Below are positions 7,773 to 15,269 of a stretch of 33,712 bases of DNA, piece after piece. Both the position numbers and the translations under genes were made by a program. Every line of letters begins with the position of its first letter. The first letter of the stretch is position 1. The notes under the pieces are model-generated. The model ran no database searches. It worked only from the letters and a program-made list of their open reading frames with translations, and was not told the DNA's origin. Origin of the DNA: an uncultured Flavobacteriales bacterium (GTDB taxonomy: Bacteria; Bacteroidota; Bacteroidia; Flavobacteriales; UBA1820); the NCBI GenBank assembly GCA_959608625.1, contig CAUHQV010000027.1, positions 1 through 33,712 of the forward strand, written 5' to 3'.

Positions 7773-8238
7773 CGCCGGCAGATCTTCTGAATTTGTACAA
7801 ACGGCAATTGAACACGATGGCATAGAGTACCAACACCGTGAACATATTGATGAACAGGAACGTGAGGAAGGCTATATCGAAAATCAACAGGTTGCCTACC
7901 AACAGGCAGACATACGAGGCGATCACCGCGATCACCAGTGTACGGCAACGCAGGTTGGCCACATATTCGTCCTCGTCCCTCTCCCGGGAAAAACAAAGCA
8001 TCAGCAGGCTTACCACCAGGCCGAAAACGACCAGCGTGGGGAAGATGTCCGTGTGAATGGATTTGAAATAAGAAGCCGGCGCGAAAAGATCGTCCGTGCC
8101 GGCAAAAGTGAAAACGGTCATTTTCCACTCTATGTTCCACCAGTTGAACAACAGGTTGAGTCCCAATACGGCGAACGGGATGAACATCCACAGCCCGGCT
8201 TTCTTGCAGGCGGCGGGAAAGAGATACGTTTTTTCCAT
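7762..8238 (-). CDS. Four-helix membrane protein of an XRE-linked operon
   Basis: This 158-residue protein has four hydrophobic segments: GLWMFIPFAVLGLNLLF, FPTLVVFGLVVSLLMLCF, LVIAVIASYVCLLVGNLLIF and IAFLTFLFINMFTVLVLYAIVF. Between the second and third is a charged loop, SRERDEDEY. No enzymatic motif is visible and I do not recognise a precise family. Many Bacteroidetes and Firmicutes have such small membrane proteins immediately upstream of a short XRE regulator. It is first in the transcript from the promoter at 8265-8272 and overlaps the regulator by 11 bases. Confidence 0.8.
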   Translation of the reverse strand: MEKTYLFPAACKKAGLWMFIPFAVLGLNLLFNWWNIEWKMTVFTFAGTDDLFAPASYFKSIHTDIFPTLVVFGLVVSLLMLCFSRERDEDEYVANLRCRTLVIAVIASYVCLLVGNLLIFDIAFLTFLFINMFTVLVLYAIVFNCRLYKFRRSAGDEE

Positions 8239-8264
8239 GGGTGAAATAGGTTTTGTTTACCGGA

Positions 8265-8272
8265 CAAATGTA
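8265..8272 (-). promoter_or_regulatory. Bacteroidetes promoter (TTG-N20-TACATTTG) of the membrane protein/XRE operon
   Basis: The minus strand reads TACATTTG (plus 8265-8272), with TTG at 8293-8295 exactly 20 bases upstream, a good fit to the Bacteroidetes -33/-7 promoter. It is 27 bases before the start at 8238. Confidence 0.75.
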
Positions 8273-8308
8273 AAATATATTTTACATCATGTCAAGTTTA
8301 TTTTACAT
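8268..8308. promoter_or_regulatory. Palindromic operator with a repeated half-site
   Basis: ATGTAAAATATATTTTACAT at 8268-8287 is a perfect 20-base palindrome that overlaps the -7 box. Its right half, TATTTTACAT, recurs exactly at 8299-8308, 21 bases on (two helical turns), just upstream of the -33 element. The expected binder is the XRE protein encoded by the same operon (inference). Confidence 0.65.
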
Positions 8309-8390
8309 TATTTTCAAAAAAATAATTCCGCACACATTCTTGTCCCTAACTAAAAAGGGAAAAAATATTGCCCCGTGCAGGGATAAGCCG

Positions 8391-8398
8391 TATATTTG
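8391..8398 (+). promoter_or_regulatory. Bacteroidetes promoter (TTG-N20-TATATTTG) of lysS
   Basis: TATATTTG at 8391-8398 has TTG at 8368-8370, 20 bases upstream, and lies 49 bases before the lysS ATG. Confidence 0.75.
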
Positions 8399-8447
8399 CC
8401 CATCTTGAACAGCCGCTGTCGATAAGCGGGTAAAACACATAAAAACA

Positions 8448-10163
8448 ATGAGTTCACATCTCTCAGAGCAGGAAATAGTACGCCGCCAGGCTTTGGAAAA
8501 GCTCCGTGACGCAGGTATCGACCCCTACCCCGCGGCGGAATTCGCCACCACCCACCACACCGCAGATATAAAAGACAACTTCGAGAAACTCGAAGGCACG
8601 GAAGTGGTGTTGGCCGGACGTATGATGAGCCGCCGTATCATGGGCAAAGCTTCTTTCGCCGAACTGATGGACGCTTCCGGGCGCATCCAGCTGTACATTT
8701 CGCGCGACGAGCTGCCCGACGGGGAACTGATGTACAATACGGTATTCAAGAAATTACTCGACATCGGCGATTTCATCGGCATAAAAGGCAAAGTGTTCCT
8801 CACCGGGACGGGCGAAAAATCCGTGCACGTGAGCGAACTGACGGTACTGGGCAAATCGCTCAAACCGCTGCCCGTGGTTAAAACCGATAAGGACGGGAAC
8901 GTATACGACGCGTTCACCGACCCGGAACTGCGCTACCGTCAGCGCTACGTCGACCTGCTGGTCAACGACGGAGTGAAGGAAGTATTCCTCAAACGAACGA
9001 AGATCATCAACACGATGCGCGACTTTTTCAACGACCGCGGTTACATCGAGGTCGAGACCCCCGTACTCCAGTCCATTCCGGGCGGAGCTTCGGCGCGGCC
9101 TTTCGTCACGCACCACAACGCTCTGGACATTCCCCTGTACCTGCGTATCGCCAACGAACTATACCTCAAACGCCTGATCGTAGGTGGTTTCGAGGGTGTC
9201 TACGAGTTCTCCCGCGACTTCCGCAACGAGGGTATGGACCGTACGCACAACCCGGAATTCACGGTGATGGAGCTTTACATCGCGTACAAAGATTACATCT
9301 GGATGATGGGCATGACCGAGCAGCTCCTTGAAAAAGTATGCACGGCTGTCAACGGCAAGCCTGAAGTACAGATCGGGGAGCACCTGGTCAGTTTCAAGGC
9401 GCCGTTCCGCCGGATGACTATCACAGATGCGATAAAAGAACACGCCGGAGTGGATATCAGCGGGATGGACGAAGCCGCCCTGCGCGAAGCCTGCCGGAAA
9501 CTCCACGTGGAGATAGACGATTCGATGGGCAAAGGCAAACTGATCGATGAGCTGTTCGGCGCCTATGCGGAAGGCAAGATGATACAGCCTACTTTCATCA
9601 CGGACTACCCCATCGAAATGTCCCCGCTCACTAAGCGTCACCGCAACGATCCGCAGCTCACCGAACGATTCGAACTGATGGTAGCCGGCAAGGAGTTGGC
9701 CAACTGCTACTCGGAGCTGAACGACCCGATCGACCAGCGCGAACGTTTCCAGTCCCAGATGGCCCTGCTGCAGCGCGGCGACGACGAGGCGATGTTCATC
9801 GACCAGGACTTCCTGCGCGCCCTCGAATACGGTATGCCGCCTACGGGTGGTATCGGGATCGGTGTCGACCGACTAGTGATGATGATGACGGGAGCCCTTT
9901 CCATTCAGGATGTGCTGTTCTTCCCGCAAATGCGCCCGGAAGCCTGGGACGTAGACGGCCAGGACAACAGCGCCGAACTGCTGGAAGCCGGCGTACCGGA
10001 AGAATGGGTGGAGCACCTCATCGCTGCCGGATACGATTCGCTGGAAAAACTCCGCGCCCAGAAACCCACGCAGGTGCAGCAAGCAATGGGTGGTTACCGT
10101 AAAAAGAATAAACTCGACCTGCCGGCCCTTACGGCCGACCAGATCGCCAAATGGCTCGAATAA
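8448..10163 (+). CDS. lysS: Lysyl-tRNA synthetase, class II
   Basis: This 571-residue protein charges tRNA-Lys with lysine in the cytoplasm. It has an N-terminal OB-fold anticodon-binding region (VVLAGRMMSRRIMGKASFAELMD, residues about 50-75). The class II catalytic core shows motif 2 FRNEGMDRTHNPEFT and motif 3 GGIGIGVDRLVMMMTG, with TKRHRNDP and ERFELMVAGKELANCYSELNDP between them. It is about 65 residues longer than the roughly 500-residue E. coli enzyme. The extra C-terminal part (after the DVLFFPQMRPE end of the core) contains EEWVEHLIAAGYDSLEKL, a helix-hairpin-like module. It is transcribed alone, with its own promoter and terminator. Confidence 0.97.
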   Translation: MSSHLSEQEIVRRQALEKLRDAGIDPYPAAEFATTHHTADIKDNFEKLEGTEVVLAGRMMSRRIMGKASFAELMDASGRIQLYISRDELPDGELMYNTVFKKLLDIGDFIGIKGKVFLTGTGEKSVHVSELTVLGKSLKPLPVVKTDKDGNVYDAFTDPELRYRQRYVDLLVNDGVKEVFLKRTKIINTMRDFFNDRGYIEVETPVLQSIPGGASARPFVTHHNALDIPLYLRIANELYLKRLIVGGFEGVYEFSRDFRNEGMDRTHNPEFTVMELYIAYKDYIWMMGMTEQLLEKVCTAVNGKPEVQIGEHLVSFKAPFRRMTITDAIKEHAGVDISGMDEAALREACRKLHVEIDDSMGKGKLIDELFGAYAEGKMIQPTFITDYPIEMSPLTKRHRNDPQLTERFELMVAGKELANCYSELNDPIDQRERFQSQMALLQRGDDEAMFIDQDFLRALEYGMPPTGGIGIGVDRLVMMMTGALSIQDVLFFPQMRPEAWDVDGQDNSAELLEAGVPEEWVEHLIAAGYDSLEKLRAQKPTQVQQAMGGYRKKNKLDLPALTADQIAKWLE

Positions 10164-10186
10164 TGTCCCGCGGGCGTGAATAGAAA

Positions 10187-10224
10187 ATAAAACGGCGGGA
10201 GAATTCCCGCCGTTTTATTTTTCC
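10187..10224 (+). terminator. Intrinsic terminator of lysS
   Basis: A 14-bp perfect stem (10187-10200 with 10205-10218, core AACGGCGGGA) has a four-base loop and is followed by a T-rich tail ATTTTT. Confidence 0.85.
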
Positions 10225-10239
10225 ACTCAGATATTATTC

Positions 10240-10291
10240 TCGGTTTATTCCACTTTCTTTTGCTGGCTCAAAAGAAAGTGGAATAAACCGA
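10240..10291. repeat. Perfect 23-bp inverted repeat (large hairpin)
   Basis: The left arm 10240-10262 and the right arm 10269-10291 are perfectly complementary around a six-base loop (CTGGCT). The core reads CCACTTTCTTTTG / CAAAAGAAAGTGG. It sits directly after the lysS terminator and has no T tail of its own. It may be a dispersed REP-like hairpin or a second, read-through terminator; only one copy is seen in this window. Confidence 0.75.
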
Positions 10292-10432
10292 CGATAAATA
10301 AGTTACGAAATATGTCTTTTTTTAGAAGTAAAAACAAAACGATAATCCTCATACCGGACTTATGACCTGCCCCGGTATAGCACTATTTATGATTATTGTT
10401 ACCAGTTCATTCACTAAAAAAAGAATCAAAAA

Positions 10433-11302
10433 ATGAAAAACATAAAAGGCGTTGTTTACGCGCTTGTTTCGTCCTCCACATTCGGTCTGATACCACTCTT
10501 TTCCATACCCATTATCCTCAGCGGAGCGATGGCTGTGCCGTCACTTCTGTTCTACCGCTTCGCTTTCGCCACCCTGGCTATGGCGCTGGCAGGCATCGTG
10601 CTGCGGAAAAGTTTCCGGATAAAACCCCTGATGCTGCTCAAGATATCGGTACTCGGTATCTTCTACGCATCTACTTCGATGGGGCTTACCCTTTCTTACG
10701 AATACATACCAAGCGGGGTAGCCACCACGATCCATTTTCTCTATCCGGTACTGGTTACCATGCTGATGGTCACTTTCTTTGGAGAGAAAAAATCCCGCAC
10801 CCTTATCCTGGCCGCGGCCTTATCCATCATCGGGGTGGCGCTGCTCAGTTGGGGCGAAGGCGAGATCAAGATCAAAGGGCTGCTGCTGGTATTGCTTACT
10901 GTGGCCACATATGCCACCTACATCGTCGGGGTGAACCAATCGGGCGTGGAATCGACCGACCCGGTCGTCCTCACCTTTTATGTATTCGTGGCCTCGACGG
11001 TCATGTTTGCCTTGTACAGCGCATTCACCTCTGGGATAGAGCCTATCCGGGATTCCTCCACGTTATTCGGCCTTTTGATGCTGGCCCTGCTGCCGACGGT
11101 CATTTCGGATTTCACCCTCATCCTGGCTGTGAAATACGTCGGTTCGACCGTCACGGCGATCCTGGGGTCAATGGAACCGCTGGTGGCCGTACTGGTAGGC
11201 GTGTTTTATTTCTCGGAACGGTTCGGCTGGGAAAGCGTCCTGGGACTGGCCCTGGTGATCATCGCTGTGACGATGGTGGTGAAACGGCAATCGAAAAGGT
11301 AA
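10433..11302 (+). CDS. EamA/DMT-superfamily transporter
   Basis: This 289-residue membrane protein has ten hydrophobic segments arranged as two EamA halves. The first half includes STSMGLTLSYEYIPSGVATTIHFLYPVLVTML. The second includes YVGSTVTAILGSMEPLVAVLVGVFYFSERF, the usual 'P-L-A-V-L-G-x-x-x-xxE' end of EamA domains. Such carriers export or import small metabolites (amino acids, nucleotides, sugars) across the inner membrane; the substrate cannot be read from sequence. Its ATG at 10433 overlaps the stop of a 15-codon upstream ORF (10389-10436). Confidence 0.88.
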   Translation: MKNIKGVVYALVSSSTFGLIPLFSIPIILSGAMAVPSLLFYRFAFATLAMALAGIVLRKSFRIKPLMLLKISVLGIFYASTSMGLTLSYEYIPSGVATTIHFLYPVLVTMLMVTFFGEKKSRTLILAAALSIIGVALLSWGEGEIKIKGLLLVLLTVATYATYIVGVNQSGVESTDPVVLTFYVFVASTVMFALYSAFTSGIEPIRDSSTLFGLLMLALLPTVISDFTLILAVKYVGSTVTAILGSMEPLVAVLVGVFYFSERFGWESVLGLALVIIAVTMVVKRQSKR

Positions 11303-11340
11303 AAAGGCATAATTAATTACCAATCTTGCAAACTTTTGAC

Positions 11341-11348
11341 TAATTTTG
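11341..11348 (+). promoter_or_regulatory. Bacteroidetes -7 box (TAATTTTG) of the CoA transferase gene
   Basis: TAATTTTG fits TAnnTTTG and is 70 bases before the ATG at 11419. A TTG at the expected -33 spacing is not obvious. Confidence 0.6.
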
Positions 11349-11418
11349 CATGCCTATGTCGAGACTATAACCTATTTCGAAGAAACCATAAACTCACACA
11401 ACAAAAAAGTTCTATAAA

Positions 11419-12924
11419 ATGTCTTACAAATTCATTTCGGCCGAAGATGCCGCCATGCTCATCGAGAACGACTACAACATCGGTTTCAGCGGTTTTACGG
11501 CTGCCGGAAGCCCTAAAGCGGTATCGGAAGCACTGGCCAAAAGGGCCGTCAAGGAACATGAAGCGGGGCGCCCGTTCAAAATAGGCGTCTTTACCGGCGC
11601 TTCGACGTCCGACCACCTGGACGGTGCGTTAGCCCGGGCCGGAGCCATCAAATTCCGCACGCCGTACCAGTCCAACAAAGACCTGCGCAGTGCGCTGAAC
11701 AAAGGAGAGGCTTCGTACTTCGACTACCACCTTTCCCAGCTCGCACAGGATGTACGTTACGGTTTTTTGGGAAACATTGACGTAGCCGTGATCGAGGCTT
11801 GCGACGTGACCCCGGAAGGAGAGATCACCCTGACCTCCGGTGTGGGGAACTCTCCGACGTACGCCCGGTTGGCCAAAAAGATCATTATAGAGCTCAACAG
11901 CTACCACCCGAAGAGCCTGAAAGGCATTCACGACCTTTACGAGCCGGCCGACCCGCCTTACCGCCGCGAGATCCCTATCTACAAACCTTCGGACCGCATC
12001 GGTGTTCCTACGCTCAAGGTAGACCCGGCCAAGATCGTCGGCATCGTGGAAACGAACGTATCGGACGGTGTGGCGCCTTTCTCGCCGCTGGACGATGTAA
12101 CGCTGCAGATCGGTAAAAACGTAGCGGAATTCCTGGCTTCCGAGATGAAAGCCGGCCGGATCCCCGCCTCTTTCCTGCCTATTCAGTCCGGTGTGGGTAA
12201 CATCGCTAACGCCGTACTCGGATGCCTGGGCGACAACCCGGACATTCCTCCTTTCGAAATGTACACTGAAGTGATACAGGATGCCGTAGTAGGCCTGATG
12301 GAAAAAGGCTCCTGCAAATTCGCCAGCGGATGTTCGCTGACCCTGAGCGCCGACGCGATGCAGGAAGTGTATTCCAACCTGGACTTCTTCCGCGACAAGG
12401 TGGTGCTCCGCCCGCAGGAACTGTCCAACAATCCCGAGGTCGTACGCCGACTGGGGCTTATCACCATCAATACGGCGATCGAAGCGGATATTTTCGGAAA
12501 CATCAACTCCACCCACATCATGGGCAAGAAGATGATGAACGGTATCGGCGGATCGGGCGACTTTACCCGCAATGCGTACCTGTCCATCTTCACCACCCCG
12601 GCCGTGGCCAAGGACGGCAAAATATCGGCTATCGTGCCGATGGTGTCGCACCTGGACCATTCGGAACACTCCGTCAAGATCCTCATCACGGAATACGGCG
12701 TAGCCGACCTGCGCGGCAAATCCCCGAGCGAACGCGCCAAAGAGATCATCGAAAAGGCTGTTCATCCGGATTACCGCGAACTGCTGTGGGATTACATGAA
12801 GCTTACCAAAGGCTGCCACACTCCGGAATGCCTGCAAAAAGCCCTTTCGTTCCATATTGCTTTCGAAAAAGATGGCGATATGCGCAAGGCGGACTTCAGC
12901 GGCGATTGCGACTGCGGGAAGTAA
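11419..12924 (+). CDS. Acetyl-CoA hydrolase/transferase family CoA transferase (succinate/acetate type)
   Basis: This 501-residue cytoplasmic enzyme moves CoA between short-chain acids through a glutamyl-CoA thioester. The catalytic Glu is E284 in MYTEVIQD. Other class I hallmarks are IGFSGFTAAGSPKAVSEAL near the N-terminus, QSGVGNIANAVLG before the catalytic Glu, and GIGGSGDFTRNAYLSIF with SAIVPMVSHLDHSEH and ITEYGVADLRGKSP in the C-terminal half. The family includes succinyl-CoA:acetate CoA-transferases (AarC, Cat1) and propionyl-CoA:succinate transferases. In a Bacteroidales with methylmalonyl-CoA mutase in the same neighbourhood, propionyl-CoA/succinate exchange is a reasonable guess. It ends with DCDCGK and a strong terminator. 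Confidence 0.92.
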   Translation: MSYKFISAEDAAMLIENDYNIGFSGFTAAGSPKAVSEALAKRAVKEHEAGRPFKIGVFTGASTSDHLDGALARAGAIKFRTPYQSNKDLRSALNKGEASYFDYHLSQLAQDVRYGFLGNIDVAVIEACDVTPEGEITLTSGVGNSPTYARLAKKIIIELNSYHPKSLKGIHDLYEPADPPYRREIPIYKPSDRIGVPTLKVDPAKIVGIVETNVSDGVAPFSPLDDVTLQIGKNVAEFLASEMKAGRIPASFLPIQSGVGNIANAVLGCLGDNPDIPPFEMYTEVIQDAVVGLMEKGSCKFASGCSLTLSADAMQEVYSNLDFFRDKVVLRPQELSNNPEVVRRLGLITINTAIEADIFGNINSTHIMGKKMMNGIGGSGDFTRNAYLSIFTTPAVAKDGKISAIVPMVSHLDHSEHSVKILITEYGVADLRGKSPSERAKEIIEKAVHPDYRELLWDYMKLTKGCHTPECLQKALSFHIAFEKDGDMRKADFSGDCDCGK

Positions 12925-12946
12925 ATCCCTTCGGTAAAGCCCAAAA

Positions 12947-12981
12947 AGAGAGGCGCTCATTTCGAGCGCCTCTTGTTTTTT
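12947..12981. terminator. Bidirectional intrinsic terminator
   Basis: Stem AGAGGCGCTC / GAGCGCCTCT (12949-12958 with 12964-12973) has T-rich tails on both strands (TTGTTTTTT on plus, CTTTTTGGG on minus). It separates the CoA transferase from the convergent GNAT gene. Confidence 0.85.
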
Positions 12982-12992
12982 AAATACAATTG

Positions 12993-13466
12993 TCACAACT
13001 TCCGCCTCATGAAATAATTCTTCATCGATACCGTACCGACCAATACTGTTTGTTCCTTTTCCACCCGGAACCCCCGCGCCTGGAAAAAAGGCCGGGCTGT
13101 AATACTCACTTCGGAGGTCATCTCCTGCGCTCCGGCACAAGCGGCATGCTGCATTGCCCGTTCCAAAAGAGCCGATGCGATCCCCTCACCCTGGCAGCGG
13201 CAGTCCACGAACATCGAATGGACGTAGCCCCGATCATCTACGGACGATACGCCGACAATTTCCCCGTTCGGATTTTCCGCCACAAAAAACACCAATCCCG
13301 CATCGAATAATTCTTTCCACCGGGCGGTAGAAGATGCGCGGGCGGCCCATGCCGTGACCTGAGGCGGTGAATAATCCTTACTGTTCACCCGGACGATCGT
13401 TTCACCCACCATATGGGCCAGAGCCGCCGTATCTTCGGGGCGTCCCTCCCGGAGCGCAAATTTCAT
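12993..13466 (-). CDS. GNAT-family N-acyltransferase
   Basis: This 157-residue cytoplasmic protein has the GNAT fold. It starts FALREGRPEDTAALAHMV, has a central strand VHSMFVDCRCQGEGIASALLERAM containing the Q-x-x-G-x-A acetyl-CoA loop, and ends with FFQARGFRVEKEQTVLVGTVSMKNYFM. The acceptor is unknown. Its ATG overlaps the stop of the sirtuin gene by 4 bases (ATGA), so acyltransferase and deacylase are made from one coupled mRNA. That pairing suggests protein acylation, although a small-molecule role cannot be excluded. Confidence 0.87.
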   Translation of the reverse strand: MKFALREGRPEDTAALAHMVGETIVRVNSKDYSPPQVTAWAARASSTARWKELFDAGLVFFVAENPNGEIVGVSSVDDRGYVHSMFVDCRCQGEGIASALLERAMQHAACAGAQEMTSEVSITARPFFQARGFRVEKEQTVLVGTVSMKNYFMRRKL

Positions 13467-14161
13467 TGTTCCCCGTATTCTTCGATCAGCTTTTCTGCCA
13501 GCAGCGGCATCCCTTCGGCGCTGCGCATCGGTATCTTTTCCACCGTCGCGCCCACTGCCGCGGGGATATGCGGGTCCACCGCGAACACCTTCGCACCGTC
13601 CTTCACATAATGGATCAGCGAAGCGGCAGGGTACACAGCCAGCGAAGTCCCGGCGATGACCAGCAAATCGGCCGTGGAAACGATCCGGGCGGCCTGGTCA
13701 AACATGGGAACTGCCTCCCCGAAGAAAACGACATGCGGGCGGGCGAGCGCGCCGTCAGGCGCGCGAAGTTCTTTCGACTGCACCCAGCCTTCGAGGGGGA
13801 AAATAAGATCCGGATCGCTCTGGCTGCGGAGTTTGGTGATCTCTCCGTGCAAGTGGGTCACATCGGACGAGCCGGCCCTTTCGTGGAGGTCGTCGATATT
13901 CTGGGTCACCACCTGCACATCGAAATATTTTTCCAGCCCGGCTATGGCCAGATGCCCGGCATTGGGCTGTTTCTCCAGCACTTCCTTCCGGCGGGCGTTG
14001 TAAAAATCGATCACCGTATCCCGGTTATCCCGGAGTGCCTGCGGGGTACAAACATCCTCTATCCGGTAATTGGCCCAAAGCCCGTCCGCATCGCGGAATG
14101 TAGCGATACCGCTGTCGGCACTCGCCCCCGCCCCGGTAAAGACCACCAGTTTTTTTTTCAT
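13463..14161 (-). CDS. cobB: NAD-dependent protein deacylase (sirtuin), zinc-cysteine-less
   Basis: This 232-residue sirtuin removes acyl groups from lysine side chains using NAD+. It shows GAGASADSG (10-18), TQNIDDLHERAG (86-97), the catalytic His105 in HLHGE, VVFFGEAVP and AGTSLAVYPA. Tyr54 and Arg57 (FYNAR) match the Y-x-x-R acidic-acyl pocket of SIRT5/CobB-type desuccinylases and demalonylases. The four zinc-binding cysteines of typical sirtuins are absent: the only Cys is C38, outside the zinc module. The zinc module is replaced by LRSQSDPDLIFPLEGW. I believe many Bacteroidetes sirtuins share this. It is coupled to the GNAT gene. Confidence 0.92.
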   Translation of the reverse strand: MKKKLVVFTGAGASADSGIATFRDADGLWANYRIEDVCTPQALRDNRDTVIDFYNARRKEVLEKQPNAGHLAIAGLEKYFDVQVVTQNIDDLHERAGSSDVTHLHGEITKLRSQSDPDLIFPLEGWVQSKELRAPDGALARPHVVFFGEAVPMFDQAARIVSTADLLVIAGTSLAVYPAASLIHYVKDGAKVFAVDPHIPAAVGATVEKIPMRSAEGMPLLAEKLIEEYGEQ

Positions 14162-14207
14162 GTCTGTCTGTTTTTAGCTTTTACGAATATAAGAAAATCG
14201 CACTCGG

Positions 14208-15176
14208 TTATTCCAGCGTAACGACGATTTTTCCCCGTACTTTTTCATTCTCCAGCTGGCGATGGGCCTGCGGGATCTGTTCGAACGGATAAGTGCGATC
14301 TACCTGTGCATTCAAGCTTCCTTCAGCCAACATCCCGGCGATCTGCCGCATATCCTCGCCGCTGGAATGCATCAGGATATGCCTGTAATTCCGGGTATGT
14401 TGTCGTTTGGCGACCCGGTCGGCCTCTTCTTTTTTATTGGAAGGCAGCAGGATGATCGTGCCTTCCGGCTTAAGGACTTTCAGCGAACGGACAAAATTTT
14501 CCCCGCCGACCGTATCGAGAATGAAATCGACATCCTTTATCTTATCTTCAAACCGCTCCGTCCTGTAATCGATCACCTCATCCGCCCCGAGGCTTTTGAC
14601 GAAATCCGTGTCCGTTCCGGCAGCCGTAGCGATGACATAACAACCGAAACGCTTGGCGATCTGCACGGCATAATTACCCACTCCCCCAGCCCCGCCGTGG
14701 ATCAATACTTTCTGTCCTTTTTGGATATACCCGTTATCGACAAGAGCCTGCCAGGCCGTCAGGGCCGACAACGTGGCTGCTGCCGCCTGCACATGGGAAA
14801 TATGGGCCGGTTTTCCGGTTAGCTGGTCGGCGGGAACTGCTACGTACTCTGCATAGGTTTTCCCGGAACCGGGAAAATTGACGGTGCCGAACACTTCATC
14901 CCCTTCTTTGAAATCTTTCACTCCGAATCCTGCTTCAACGACCTCGCCGGATACATCCCACCCGAGTATCATGGGCTCTGCCCCGCTCAAAGCAAGGGCC
15001 TGGCCGCCTCCCTGGCGGGTCTTTATATCTATCGGGTTGACGCCTATAGCCTTTACGCGAACAAGCACCTCTCCCGTTCCTGCCTCTGGCCGGGGGATGC
15101 TTTCGAGGGCAAAATTTTCCACGCCGCCGAACTGTTTCAGGGCCATGACGGCCATCGGGGTCATTTCCGTATTCAT
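14208..15176 (-). CDS. Zinc-independent MDR oxidoreductase (quinone reductase-like)
   Basis: This 322-residue protein belongs to the medium-chain dehydrogenase family. The GroES-like N-terminal half has VKAIGVNPIDIKTRQGG and the GWDVSGEV motif. The Rossmann half has LIHGGAGGVGNYAVQIAKRFG (nucleotide binding), FILDTVGGENF, and a C-terminus DRTYPFEQIPQAHRQLENEKVRGKIVV. The zinc-ligand residues of alcohol dehydrogenases are missing, as in NADPH:quinone reductases and related alkenal reductases. The physiological substrate is unknown. It lies 46 bases upstream of the sirtuin gene on the same strand and may be cotranscribed. Confidence 0.88.
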   Translation of the reverse strand: MNTEMTPMAVMALKQFGGVENFALESIPRPEAGTGEVLVRVKAIGVNPIDIKTRQGGGQALALSGAEPMILGWDVSGEVVEAGFGVKDFKEGDEVFGTVNFPGSGKTYAEYVAVPADQLTGKPAHISHVQAAAATLSALTAWQALVDNGYIQKGQKVLIHGGAGGVGNYAVQIAKRFGCYVIATAAGTDTDFVKSLGADEVIDYRTERFEDKIKDVDFILDTVGGENFVRSLKVLKPEGTIILLPSNKKEEADRVAKRQHTRNYRHILMHSSGEDMRQIAGMLAEGSLNAQVDRTYPFEQIPQAHRQLENEKVRGKIVVTLE

Positions 15177-15269
15177 AATAATTACCGTTTTGGGTTATCG
15201 TCCTATTAAAGATAGAAAATATTGCGGCAAAAACAAAAACCGACAATCGCTTTATTTGAATTCCATTCC

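Noticed and set aside
11629..13140. A 503-codon minus-strand ORF over the CoA transferase gene.
   Set aside because: It is antisense to a clear CoA transferase and crosses the bidirectional terminator and the GNAT end.
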